Source of the DNA: Betaproteobacteria bacterium
GTDB lineage: Bacteria; Pseudomonadota; Gammaproteobacteria; Burkholderiales; Burkholderiaceae_C
Assembly (NCBI GenBank): GCA_016704535.1
Contig: JADIZZ010000013.1
Span: 1-15,787, forward strand
DNA length: 15,787 nt
Direction of reading: 5' to 3'
The position numbers were made by a program, and so were the translations under genes. Under the pieces are notes generated by a model. That model was not told where the DNA came from, searched no databases, and saw nothing but the letters and a program-made list of their open reading frames with translations. Positions within the stretch are counted from its first letter, which is position 1. Each line of letters opens with the position of its first letter. Below are positions 1 to 7,232 of the stretch, piece by piece.

Positions 1-262
1 CACCACGCAGTAGAAGCACTAGTTTGGCTGCCGAGGTGGCCACGATGATCATCTCGCGATCACCTTTGGTGAGCGTGCCCGTGTGCTAGAGCAGCAGTGC
101 ATCGTGGTAAGCGATGAAGGCGCCCCCCGGCCAGGCGGTGCGCCAGCGCCAGGAAGACGTTGGGCTGAAGCCGGCCTTGGCCTGCACTTCGAGGATGCGA
201 CGCGCATGTCCTCAGGCAGGTCCATCAGCTCGGGCACGGGGGTAGCGAGAGATCGTCGTCAT
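1..262 (-). CDS. Carboxymuconolactone decarboxylase / AhpD-like peroxidase-related protein, N-terminal part, frameshifted
   Basis: Read across frames from ATG at 262, the minus strand gives MTTISRYP, then PELMDLPEDMR, then ILEVQAKAGFSPNVFLALAHR, then GAFIAYHDALL, then LTKGDREMIIVATSAA and finally CFYCVV at the window edge. This order is typical of small AhpD-like proteins, in which a CxxC pair (here CFYC) after the ATSAAN helix is the redox or proton-relay site. Such proteins are usually soluble alkylhydroperoxidase-like or decarboxylase-like enzymes; the substrate cannot be told. A GGAG sits eight bases before the ATG, which supports the start. Several single-base shifts are needed, and an in-frame TAG precedes the first Cys, so the gene is either badly sequenced or decayed. 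The C-terminus lies outside the window. It follows msbA in the same direction, with the msbA stop 90 bases upstream of its ATG. Confidence 0.6.
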
Positions 263-352
263 CGCGTTTTCTCCTTCGGCAGTGCCGGCGCGGTACACGC
301 CGGCCGGTTCACCATCATGAACCGCGGAACTGCATCGCGTGCAGCCGCGCGC

Positions 353-2046
353 CTAGAAGCCGTCGGCCGCCAGCAGCTCGGCGTGCGTGCCCTGCTCGAC
401 AGCCGGCCGCCATCCAGCGCCAGCACGCGGTCGGCGTGTTCGTTGGTGCTCAGCCGGTGCGCGATGACGAGCGTGGTGCGGCCCACCATCAGGCGCTCCA
501 GCGCGTCCCTCCGCCCGTTCGCTTTCGCTGTCCAGCGCCGAGGTGGCCTCGTCGAGGATCAGCACCGGCGCGTCCTTGCCGCAATGGCACGCGCGATCGC
601 CAGGCGCTGACGCTGGGCCGCCGAGCTGGCTGCCGTTGTGTCCGATGGGCGTCGCCAGGCCCTGCGGCAGGCCGTCGACGAAGTCCAGCAGGTTGGCGCC
701 GCGCAGCGTCGTCGCGTACCTGCTCGGTCGACATCAGGGCGCCCAGCGTGACATTGACGGCCACGGTGTCGTTGAAGAGCACCACGTCCTGGCTGACCAG
801 CGCAAACTGCCGCCGCAGCGTCTTCCCATCCCAGTCGGCCAGTGGCACGCCGTCCAGCGTGATGCGGCCCGCGGTCGGTTCGATGAAACGCGGCAGCAGG
901 TTCACCAGCGTCGTCTTGCCGGCGCCCGAGAGGCCGACCAGTGCCACTGTCTCGCCGGCGCGCACCTGCGGGTTCAATGCATCGACGGCGGGCGCGGTGT
1001 CACTCGCGGCAACGCAGGCTCACGTTCTCAGGTGGATGTCGCCGCGCCCGCGGCTGCCGTCGTGCGTGCCGCCCTGTTCCACCGGGCTCAGCTCGATGAG
1101 GTCCAGGCCGCGCTCCACCGCCGCCAGGCCTCGGGTCAGCGGCGCCATCACGTCGGACGGGTGCTTCACCGGTGCGACCAGCTGCAGCATGGCCATCACG
1201 AAAGCCACGAAGCCGCCCACCGAGGCGCCGCCGCTGCTGCTTTTGCCACAGCGCCAGCATGATGACCACCGACAGCGCGATCGATGCCAGCATCTGCGTA
1301 ACGGGCGTCATGCTGGCGCCGGATTCTCAGCGCCTTCATCATCAGCCGCCGCACGCGGTCGGCGCGCGCGAAGAAAACGTTCGTTCTGCTGCGCCTCGGC
1401 GCCGTGCAGGCGCACCAGGCGCCAGGCCAGCATGTTTTCTCCTCGACCACGTAGGCCAGCTCGTCGACGGCCGCCTGGCCTTCCACCGTCAGCCGGCGCA
1501 GGCGGCGGCCGATCACCCGCATCACCAGCCCCACCGCCGGGAAGAGCAGTGCCACCAGCAGCGTGAGCTGCCAGTTCAGCGTCAGCAAATAGACCAGCAG
1601 TGCCACCAGCGTGAGCGAGTCGCGCACCAGCGTCAGCAGCGAGTTCACCAGCTGCTGCACGCCACCCTGCGCCTCGTAGACCATGGTGTTGGTCATGCCG
1701 CTGGCGGTGTTGTTCGAAACAGCGTCGGGTGGGCGGCCAGCAGCCGCGCGAACATCTTCTGGCGCAGCGACAGCACGGCGCGGTTGGCCGTCCACGCCAG
1801 GCCGTACTGCGCGACGAAGCCCGACAAGCTGCGCAGCGCGAACAGCCCCGATGATGGCCGCCGGCACCATCCACAGCGCCAGCGTGCCCTTGGTGAAGCC
1901 CCTCGTCGAGCAGGCGGTTCATCAGCGCCGGGATCATCGGCTCGGTGATGGCCGTGACCACCGAGCCGGCCACCGCCGCCACCAGCCCGGCGCGGCTCGT
2001 GCGGATGTAGGGCCAGAGCCGCTCAGGCGCTGCAGGAGGTGGGCAT
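353..2046 (-). CDS. msbA: Lipid A export ABC transporter, ATP-binding/permease protein MsbA (frameshifted)
   Basis: MsbA is the homodimeric inner-membrane flippase that moves lipid A-core across the membrane using ATP. Reading the minus strand across frames gives an N-terminal transmembrane domain (RLWPYIRTSRAGLVAAVAGS, then ITEPMIPALMNRLLDEG, then SLTLVALLVYLLTLNWQLTL). The nucleotide-binding domain follows: Walker A GLSGAGKTT near 905-935, a C-loop GGQRQRLAIARA near 590-640 that is broken by an extra C, Walker B plus D-loop LILDEATSALDSESER near 515-565, and the H-loop VIAHRLST near 450. It ends VEQGTHAELLAADGF at TAG 353. The span is about 565 codons, close to the usual 580-600. At least eight frameshifts are needed, including one just after the ATG at 2046, where the frame closes after seven codons. 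The family call is secure; whether the gene is intact in the cell is not shown. Confidence 0.88.
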
Positions 2047-2062
2047 GGGGCGGTGAGGGGTC

Positions 2063-2086
2063 GCGCGGGTAGGCGCGGGTAGGCGC
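2063..2086. repeat. Short tandem repeat, 10-bp unit
   Basis: The unit GCGCGGGTAG occurs twice in a row and is followed by a partial third copy, in the divergent msbA/tolB spacer. It probably has no function beyond low-complexity GC-rich DNA. Confidence 0.5.
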
Positions 2087-2116
2087 TGGGGTTGCGACGA
2101 GGCGCGACGGCGCTGG

Positions 2117-2122
2117 ATTATC
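2117..2122 (-). promoter_or_regulatory. Possible -10 element for msbA
   Basis: On the minus strand the spacer carries GATAAT about 70 bases before the msbA ATG. It is the only A/T-rich hexamer facing msbA in a very GC-rich spacer. No convincing -35 is visible, so this is a weak call. Confidence 0.25.
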
Positions 2123-2161
2123 ACGGCGGCCGGGGCCGCTCCGGGGGCCTGGCTGCGCTGC

Positions 2162-2167
2162 CTACAA
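2162..2167 (+). promoter_or_regulatory. Possible -10 element for tolB-pal-cpoB
   Basis: The spacer has CTACAAT ahead of tolB, close to the sigma-70 -10 consensus. No good -35 hexamer is visible. Initiation about seven bases downstream would leave a leader of roughly 28 bases before the TTG at 2202 and almost none before the ATG at 2176, which mildly favours the later start. Confidence 0.35.
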
Positions 2168-2201
2168 TGCCGGTCATGCACCGAGCCCGTCCCCGCCCAC
2201 C

Positions 2202-3487
2202 TTGGAAACCCTGAACCGCCGCGCCCGGCGCGCATTCATCGCCGCCGGTGCGCTGACCGCTGCGGGGCCCGTGCTGGCGCAGTTCCGGCTCGAGATCTCG
2301 GGCGTTGGCGCGACGCAGGTGCCGGTGGCGGTGGCGCCCTTTCGCAGCGAAGCGGCGGCCAGCGTCGCGGTGTCGAAGGTGGTGCGCGCCGATCTGGAGC
2401 GCAGCGGCCTCATCCGTACCGTCGATGGCGATGCCTCGCTCGACGAGCGCAGCATGGTCGACCTGCCACCGCTGCGCGCGCGGCATCGACGCGCTGCTGG
2501 CCGGGTCCGTCACGCGGCTGGCCGACGGCCGCTACGACGTGCGCTACAAGCTCTGGGACGCGGTGCGCGGTCAAGAGGTGCTGGGCCAGAGCAAGGTGGT
2601 GCTGGAAGCCGACCTGCGCCTGGCAGCCCATCGCGTGGCCGACGAGGTGCAGCTCAAGCTCACCGGCGAGCGCGGCGTCAATGCCACGCGCATCGCCTAC
2701 GTGGTGCGCGACGGCCGACGCCTACGCGCTGCACGTCACCGATGCCGACGGCGAGGGCGGCGCGGTGGCGCTGGCCAGCCCCTGAGTCGATCATCTCGCC
2801 GGCCTGGAGCCCTGACGGCAGGCAGCTGGCCTATGTTTCGTTCGAGACGCAGAAGGCCGTAGTCTGGGTGCAGGACATCACCACCGGCGCGCGCCGGCTG
2901 GTGGCCAACTTCCGCGGCAGCAACAGCGCGCCGGGGTGGTCGCCCGACGGCCAGCGGCTGGCCGTGACGCTGTCGCAGGACGGCCTGGCGCAGCTCTACA
3001 CGCTGCCCGCCACCGGCGGCACGCCGACACGGCTGACACGCAGCAGCGGCATCGACACCGAAGCCGCCTTCGCGCCCGACGGCAGGAGCGTCTTCTTCGT
3101 CAGTGACCGCGGTGGCGGCCCCAGGTCTACCGCGTGCCGGCTGCCGGTGGCAACGCGGAGCGCGTGACCTTCCAGGGCGACTACAACATCAGCCCGGCCG
3201 TCTGCCCCGACGGCCGCCACCTGGCTTACATCACACGCAGCGCCGGCGGCTTCCGCCTGATGCTGCAGGACCTGGACGACGGAACTGTTCGGCCAGTCAC
3301 CGACACTCAGGATGATGAAAGCCCGAGCTTTGCACCCAACGGTCGCCTGCTGGTCTACGCCACCCGCATCCAGGGTACCGACGTGCTGATGACCACCACG
3401 CTGGACGGCAAGATCAAGACGCGTCTGCTGAGCATCCGCCGCGGCGCCGACATGCGCGAGCCCGCATGGGGTCCGTACGGCCGATGA
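2202..3487 (+). CDS. tolB: Tol-Pal system protein TolB (frameshifted)
   Basis: TolB is the periplasmic beta-propeller of the Tol-Pal system and binds Pal; with TolQRA it supports outer-membrane constriction during division. The N-terminus NRRARRAFIAAGALTAAG, then PVLAQ, is a signal peptide with likely cleavage after LA. The N-domain follows (FRLEISGVGATQVPVAVAPF; LLAGSVTRLADGRYDVRYKL). Propeller blades carry the repeated WSPDG signature: AWSPDGRQLAYVSF, GWSPDGQRLAVTLS, AFAPDGRSVFFVSDRGG, VCPDGRHLAYITR, SFAPNGRLLVYATR and the terminal WGPYGR. The length, about 428 codons, fits the family. Frameshifts lie near 2480, 2715, 2782 and 3121. The start is uncertain: TTG 2202 is in frame with the signal peptide, while ATG 2176 would need an indel, and no good ribosome site is seen. 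tolQRA are not upstream. Confidence 0.9.
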
Positions 3488-3540
3488 GATGAAGCCCTTC
3501 AACTCACTGCGTTCCGCTAGCTCCCGGGGGGCTCGCGCAG

Positions 3541-3562
3541 CGGACCGGCAGAGCCGGATCCG
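3541..3562 (+). other. Imperfect hairpin in tolB-pal spacer
   Basis: CGGACCGGC and GCCGGATCCG can pair with one bulged base and an AGA loop, in the 124-base gap between tolB and pal. No T-run follows, so it is not a standard terminator. It might tune mRNA stability or partial readthrough so that the abundant lipoprotein Pal is expressed separately from TolB; that role is inference. Confidence 0.3.
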
Positions 3563-3599
3563 CGCAAAGGCCCTGGTTGGGGTCCCCATTTGTTACTGC

Positions 3600-3605
3600 A
3601 AGGAG
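3600..3605 (+). promoter_or_regulatory. Strong ribosome binding site of pal
   Basis: AAGGAG lies six bases before ATG 3612. It fixes the pal start there rather than at the in-frame ATG 3489 directly after the tolB stop, which would add 41 residues in front of the lipoprotein signal peptide. Confidence 0.8.
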
Positions 3606-3611
3606 AACCTG

Positions 3612-4190
3612 ATGACGACGACCCACCACCGCCTGCCTGTCTGGGCCGCACTCACCGCTGCGCTGGCGCTGTTGGCGGGCTGTGGCACGACCAAGCTGCC
3701 CGATGAGGCAGCCACGCCGGTGGAGAGCCGCAACCCTGTGGCCACCACGCCAAACGTGGCGGGGGCCCCGGCCACGTCGACCGGCACGCCACAGTCGCAG
3801 GTGGCCAGCGTCGATCTGGAACGCGCTGCGGCGGCCAGGGCCGCGGCTGCGGCGGCCGCCAGCAGCCAACGCATCGTTTACTTCGACTTCGACAGCTTCG
3901 TCATCAAGAGCGACTACAAGGCCATGCTCGATGCGCATGCTCAAGCGCTGACCGCCAACCGCGCCAAGCGCACCATCATCGAGGGCCACGCCGACGAGCG
4001 CGGGGGCCGCGAATACAACCTGGCGCTGGGGCAGAAGCGTGCCGGCGCCGTGCTGAATTCGTTGAAGTTGTTGGGCGCGAGTGAAGGACAGATGGAAGCC
4101 GTGAGCTTCGGCGAAGAGCGTCCGGCGGTCACTGGCAGCGGCGAGGAAGCCTGGGCCAAGAACCGGCGCGCCGAGCTGAAGGACCGTTGA
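3612..4190 (+). CDS. pal: Peptidoglycan-associated outer-membrane lipoprotein Pal
   Basis: Pal anchors the outer membrane to peptidoglycan and is recycled by TolB/TolQRA. The 192-residue product starts with a lipoprotein signal peptide whose lipobox LLAGC places the lipidated Cys at residue 24. An Ala/Thr/Pro-rich linker follows to about residue 85. Then comes a complete OmpA-like domain: VYFDFDSFVIK (89-99), the diaminopimelate-binding region IEGHADERGGREYNLALGQK (123-142), and the terminal FGEERP and NRRAEL. The frame is intact, unlike tolB upstream. AAGGAG six bases before the ATG decides the start. The stop TGA is followed after one base by the ATG of cpoB, so the two are translationally close. 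Confidence 0.97.
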   Translation: MTTTHHRLPVWAALTAALALLAGCGTTKLPDEAATPVESRNPVATTPNVAGAPATSTGTPQSQVASVDLERAAAARAAAAAAASSQRIVYFDFDSFVIKSDYKAMLDAHAQALTANRAKRTIIEGHADERGGREYNLALGQKRAGAVLNSLKLLGASEGQMEAVSFGEERPAVTGSGEEAWAKNRRAELKDR

Positions 4191-4191
4191 G

Positions 4192-4987
4192 ATGCGCCTG
4201 CCAGCGTGCGTCCGCCCCGCTACTGCCCTGCTGCTGCTTGGCGGCATGCTGGTGCCGGCCCACGCGGGCCTCTTCGACGACGAAGAGGCGCGCAAGGCCA
4301 TCGTCGACCTGCGTGGCCGCCTGACCGCGGTCGAGGACGCGAGCAAGACCCGCATCACCGAGCTGAGCACCGCCAACGCCCAATTGCTGGAACAACTGGC
4401 GGCCACTCGTCGCAGCCTGGTGGAGCTGAACAACCAGCTCGAGACCCTGCGCAGCGAACTCGCCACGCTCCGTGGCAACAACGAGCAGATGCTGCGCGAC
4501 TTGGCCGAGGTGCAGAAGAGGCAGAAGGACGTGAGCCAGGCCTTCGACGACCGTCTGCGAGCGCTGGAGCCAGCCAAAGGTAGTCATCGACGGCCGCGAG
4601 GCCACCGTGCCACCGGACCAGAAGCGCGCTTACGACGAAGCCATCGCGGCCATCCGCGGCGGCGATTTCGACAGGTCGGTGTCGCTGCTGACCAGCTTCC
4701 AGCGCAAGCATGCCGACAGTGCTTACAACGATTCGGTGCGCTTCTGGCTGGGCAACGCGTTCTATGGCAAGCGGGACTACAAGGAGGCCATCGCCGCCTT
4801 CCGCAGTTTCATTGCTGGCGCCGGCAACCACCCGCGTGCGCCCGAGGCGATGCTGGCACTGGCCAACAGCCAGGCCGAGATGAAGGACGCGCGCGGCGCG
4901 CGCAAGACCATCGAGGAGCTGATGAAGACCTACCCGAAGTCCGAGGCGGCGCAAGCCGGCAAGGAACGGCTGGCGTCCATCCGCTAG
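4192..4987 (+). CDS. cpoB: Tol-Pal system protein CpoB/YbgF (one frameshift)
   Basis: CpoB is a periplasmic partner of TolA that coordinates outer-membrane constriction with peptidoglycan synthesis by PBP1B. The protein has a signal peptide (MRLPACVRPATALLLLGG to AHA, cleavage near residue 26). A coiled-coil trimerisation segment follows (about residues 35-130, rich in heptad Leu such as LNNQLETLRSELATLRGNN). The C-terminal TPR domain contains YDEAIAAIRGGDFDRSVSLL, FWLGNAFYGKRDYKEAIAAF and ALANSQAEMKDARGARKTIE. One single-base frameshift near 4575-4583 separates the coiled-coil part from the TPR part; corrected length is about 264 residues, normal for the family. AAGGA inside the end of pal, eight bases before the ATG, serves as ribosome site. 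Confidence 0.92.
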
Positions 4988-5024
4988 GCGCGGCGGCCTG
5001 CGCGCTGCCCATGAACACCCGCAC

Positions 5025-5780
5025 GTGATTGACGAGGCCGACCTCGAACGCCGCTTCGGCGGCCTGCGTCGCCTGTACGGCGATGTGGCCTACCGGCGCG
5101 TCCGCAGTGCGCGCGTGGCCGTGGTCGGCCTGGGTGGCGTCGGCTCCTGGGTGGCCGAGGCGCTGGCGCGCAGCGGCGTGGCAGGGCTGGTGCTGTTCGA
5201 CCTGGACCACGTCGCCGAGTCCAACATCAATCGCCAGGTGCAGGCCAGTACCGGCACGTTGGGTCAGCACAAGGGGCTGGCGCTTCGAGAGCGCATCTCC
5301 GGCATCCACCCGGCCTGCGAGGTCACGGTCGTCGACGCCTTCGTCGAACCCGGCAACTGGCCGGCGCTGCTGCCGCAGCCGGTCGATGCGCTGGTCGACG
5401 CCTGCGACCAGGTGCGCGCCAAGGCCGCGCTGGCCGCCTGGGGAATGGCCGGTGGCGTACCTCTGGTGTGCGTGGGTGCGGCTGGCGGCAAGCGTGCGCC
5501 GCAGCGCGTGGAAGTGGAAGACCTGGCCGACACCACGCACGACCCGCTGCTGGCCAGCCTGCGCCAGCGACTGCGCAAGGACGCCGTTGCGGCGCGCGCG
5601 GGCCGCATCGGCGTGCGCTGCGTGTTCTCGCGCGAGAGCGTGGCCGCGCCGCAGGGCAGCTGCGACAGCGACGGCACATTGAACTGCCACGGCTACGGTT
5701 CCAGCGTCACGGTGACGGCGACATTCGGCATGGTGGCCGCGGCCGAGGCGCTGGCACAACTGATCGGCAGGCCTGGCTAG
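5025..5780 (+). CDS. tcdA: tRNA threonylcarbamoyladenosine dehydratase TcdA (CsdL/YgdL)
   Basis: TcdA is an E1-like (ThiF/MoeB family) enzyme that uses ATP to cyclise t6A to ct6A at position 37 of ANN-decoding tRNAs. The intact 251-residue frame shows the family start RRFGGLRRLYG, the nucleotide-binding loop GLGGVGS (35-41) followed by WVAEALARSGV, and the adenylation signature DLDHVAESNINRQ (59-71). Further on are the conserved ALVDACDQVRAKAAL, then KDPLL-like and GYGSS segments. It begins with GTG 5025, 37 bases after the cpoB stop. The ATG at 5011 opens only a five-codon frame, so GTG is preferred unless an indel lies between. It is probably read with the tol block. It lies directly upstream of two tRNA-Lys genes; t6A/ct6A is found on tRNA-Lys, but the linkage may be chance. 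Confidence 0.92.
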   Translation: MIDEADLERRFGGLRRLYGDVAYRRVRSARVAVVGLGGVGSWVAEALARSGVAGLVLFDLDHVAESNINRQVQASTGTLGQHKGLALRERISGIHPACEVTVVDAFVEPGNWPALLPQPVDALVDACDQVRAKAALAAWGMAGGVPLVCVGAAGGKRAPQRVEVEDLADTTHDPLLASLRQRLRKDAVAARAGRIGVRCVFSRESVAAPQGSCDSDGTLNCHGYGSSVTVTATFGMVAAAEALAQLIGRPG

Positions 5781-5799
5781 TCTCGCTGCGAGTTCTGCC

Positions 5800-5805
5800 T
5801 ATAAT
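5800..5805 (+). promoter_or_regulatory. -10 element of the tRNA-Lys pair
   Basis: A perfect TATAAT sits 17 bases before the first tRNA base, with a GC-rich discriminator (GCAAGGC) typical of stringently controlled stable-RNA promoters. The -35 region, at or just after the tcdA stop, matches poorly. Confidence 0.6.
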
Positions 5806-5821
5806 GCAAGGCTCTGCGGAC

Positions 5822-5897
5822 GGGTCGTTAGCTCAGTCGGTAGAGCAGCGGACTTTTAATCCGTTGGTCGCGTGTTCGAGTCACGCACGACCCACCA
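5822..5897 (+). tRNA. tRNA-Lys, anticodon UUU
   Basis: A 76-base tRNA including encoded CCA. The acceptor stem GGGTCGT pairs with ACGACCC, the D-arm is AGCTCAGTCGGTAGAGC, the anticodon loop CTTTTAA has TTT at 5855-5857, and the T-arm contains GTTCGAG. All stems close. Confidence 0.97.
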
Positions 5898-5931
5898 CGC
5901 GACCGGCGACGGTCAGCGCGCAGCAGTTTCG

Positions 5932-6007
5932 GGGCTCCTAGCTCAGTTGGTAGAGCAGCGGACTCTTAATCCGTTGGTCGACAGTTCGAATCTGTCGGGG
6001 CCCACCA
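5932..6007 (+). tRNA. tRNA-Lys, anticodon CUU
   Basis: A 76-base tRNA with encoded CCA, 34 bases after the first. The acceptor stem GGGCTCC pairs with GGGGCCC (one G-U pair). The anticodon loop CTCTTAA has CTT at 5965-5967 and the T-arm has GTTCGAATC. Its 3' half is the attachment site of the islet that follows: the same bases recur at 9947-9987. Confidence 0.97.
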
Positions 6008-6136
6008 GACAAATCAACGGCTTAGACAGCGATGTCTAGGCCGTTGGCCTTTGTGGCACAGCCATTTCGTACCCGCTGAAGGTGTCGAGCCGGCCTGCTG
6101 CCCCCTGCAGGCCTCAGGGGCTACGTGCGCGTAGCG
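5967..6136 (+). repeat. Direct repeat copy 1 (attL plus integrase 3' end)
   Basis: About 170 bp, from the anticodon loop of tRNA-Lys(CUU) to the catalytic-Tyr region of an integrase remnant, recurs at 9947-10116 with an exact offset of 3980. The copies are near-identical, with a few substitutions and compensating indels around 6101-6120. The upstream part is the presumed att core. Confidence 0.93.
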
Positions 6137-6330
6137 TTCGACCATCGCCCCGGTCTTCCAGCCCCCGAGCCGTTGGAGCTCGTAGGTCGGTGTTCGCACG
6201 GCACCGCAGCAGCTGTGGCGTGCAAAGCCGGCCAGCACGGCGCGCAGGCACCGCAGGTCATTCGTCACCAGTGCGGCCCGCGAGACGCACTGTGGCTCGC
6301 GAGCAGCGCTGCCGATGGCTAGCTTGAGGG
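6014..6330 (-). pseudogene. Tyrosine recombinase (phage-type integrase), C-terminal remnant
   Basis: The minus-strand frame ends TPTYELQRLGGWKTGAMVER, then YAHVAPE, which is the classic end of a tyrosine recombinase: LGGW holds the His/Trp catalytic position and the Tyr nucleophile is encoded at 6131-6133. Upstream the frame degrades: an Arg-box-like stretch (RHSCCG...) can be read only with shifts, and the N-terminal and core-binding domains are absent. About 350 aa of a normal integrase are therefore missing, and the remnant cannot be active. Its C-terminus points into the tRNA-Lys gene, the usual arrangement for tRNA-integrated elements. The tail after the Tyr is 38 residues and ends at TGA 6014. 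A second, shorter copy of the same end lies at 9994-10116. Confidence 0.85.
6015..6046. terminator. Hairpin downstream of tRNA-Lys(CUU), GNRA loop
   Basis: CAACGGCTTAGACA and TGTCTAGGCCGTTG form a 14-bp stem (one G-U pair) around the loop GCGA, starting eight bases after the tRNA CCA. It fits the terminator of the tRNA operon, though only TTT follows a few bases later. On the minus strand it encodes the last residues of the integrase remnant. Confidence 0.65.
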
Positions 6331-6336
6331 TTGCCC

Positions 6337-6402
6337 GGCCGGGTACCCCGGCCCCTGCTTCCACGGCCTTCGGCCTGCTTTCGTGGGGGGCTGCTGCTCC
6401 CC
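6337..6402. other. GC-rich cluster of hairpins
   Basis: Three adjacent foldable units: GGCCGGG/CCCGGCC with a TAC loop (6337-6353); CCACG/CGTGG enclosing GCC-TTC-GGC (6361-6386); and GGGG/CCCC around CTGCTGCT (about 6388-6402). The stretch lies between the stop of the J-like gene and the integrase remnant, and no protein frame there looks real. It could be a structured RNA, a terminator complex or an element end; I cannot assign it. Confidence 0.4.
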
Positions 6403-6445
6403 GCCCCCTGCTCGGTCAGTTGGTGATGAGCGCTTGGGTCAACGA

Positions 6446-6464
6446 TAAAAGCCGCCTATCGGCT
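6446..6464 (-). terminator. Possible terminator of the J-like gene
   Basis: On the minus strand AGCCG, a five-base loop and CGGCT, followed by TTTTA, overlaps the stop codon of the J-like gene. The stem is short (5 bp) but the T-run is in the right place. Confidence 0.45.
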
Positions 6465-7232
6465 GCAATAGAGCTGTGCCCGGTCTACCCCATACAAAGC
6501 GATGGCGCTGTTAAGACAGGTGTAGTACCGCTTCTCTCGTTCGATCCGCGCCTGCTCTTCGCGATCGCGCCGCTCCTGTTCCGTGGCGCGTTGCAGTTGG
6601 AGCCTCGCTGCTTGCTCTCTTTGCTGCATTTCGACTTGTGCAGAACCAAAGTTTGCCCGGTATTCAAGCTCGCGTGAGCGCCGTGCTTCCGCGGAGTCGA
6701 GGATGTCAACTTGGCGTCCTTGAATCTTGTAGCTGTTGTCGATGGCGGCTGCCTGGTTGCGCGCTCGTGCTGCCTCTGCTTCCGCTGCTCCCGCAGCTCT
6801 TGCCTTGGCGACCTCGATTTTCAGTCGCTCTCCCTCAGACTGCTGGGCCAACTCTGCCCGGCGAATCTCTTCCCTTTTCTTCATCTCAAAGTACGACTGT
6901 CCAATCCAGCCGGCCAAGAGAAGAAATGTTGCAGCTATCAGCCAAGATGTCTTCCGGCCCTCCCACCACCGCATGAAAACAACGTCAGCGTCTGCGACCT
7001 GCACTGGTTGTGCATCGCGAGCTTGCAGCGCGGAATCGTACCGAGCACGTCTCGCTGGTGAGTTGATTGCTCGATAGGCCTCCCTCAGAACAATTAGTTT
7101 GGCCTTGGCGTCCTCGTCGCCGGTGTCAGCCAAGGGTTCTAGGCGCTCGACACCCACACGATATGCATGGTCGATCAGTTCATTGGAGGCGGCTGCTGAG
7201 ACGCCGAGTATTTCGTAGACATTCTTACTCAA
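6456..7232 (-). CDS. Membrane-anchored J-like-domain protein without HPD, with long coiled coil
   Basis: The product is about 258 residues if read from TTG 7232 (M/L-SKNVYEILGV). Residues 5-69 resemble a DnaJ J-domain: VYEILGVSAAASNELIDHAY at the start and LREAYRAINSPARRARYDSA at the end. The loop that should carry HPD reads RLEPLADTGDED, so Hsp70 stimulation is unlikely. One membrane segment follows (SWLIAATFLLLAGWIGQSYF, 96-115). Next is a charged Ala/Glu/Arg/Gln-rich coiled coil (about 116-235), then a short tail with two Cys (239, 256). By the positive-inside rule the J-like part (KK, RK near the membrane) could be cytoplasmic, but charge is high on both sides. An ATG at 7373 in the same frame would add 47 residues; the TTG is preferred because the family motif begins there. 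It is cargo of the tRNA-Lys islet; function unknown. Confidence 0.8.
   Translation of the reverse strand: MSKNVYEILGVSAAASNELIDHAYRVGVERLEPLADTGDEDAKAKLIVLREAYRAINSPARRARYDSALQARDAQPVQVADADVVFMRWWEGRKTSWLIAATFLLLAGWIGQSYFEMKKREEIRRAELAQQSEGERLKIEVAKARAAGAAEAEAARARNQAAAIDNSYKIQGRQVDILDSAEARRSRELEYRANFGSAQVEMQQREQAARLQLQRATEQERRDREEQARIEREKRYYTCLNSAIALYGVDRAQLYCSR

Noticed and set aside
436..1566. Plus-strand open frame of 376 codons opposite msbA
   Set aside because: Arg/Pro/Ser-rich translation without any family features, antisense to recognisable MsbA domains.
3489..3611. N-terminal extension of Pal from ATG 3489
   Set aside because: It would place 41 charged residues before the lipoprotein signal peptide, and ATG 3612 has a strong AAGGAG at the right spacing.
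3504..4577. Long minus-strand open frame (about 357 codons) opposite pal and cpoB
   Set aside because: It lies antisense to pal and cpoB, whose frames carry clear family motifs. Long antisense frames are common in high-GC DNA.
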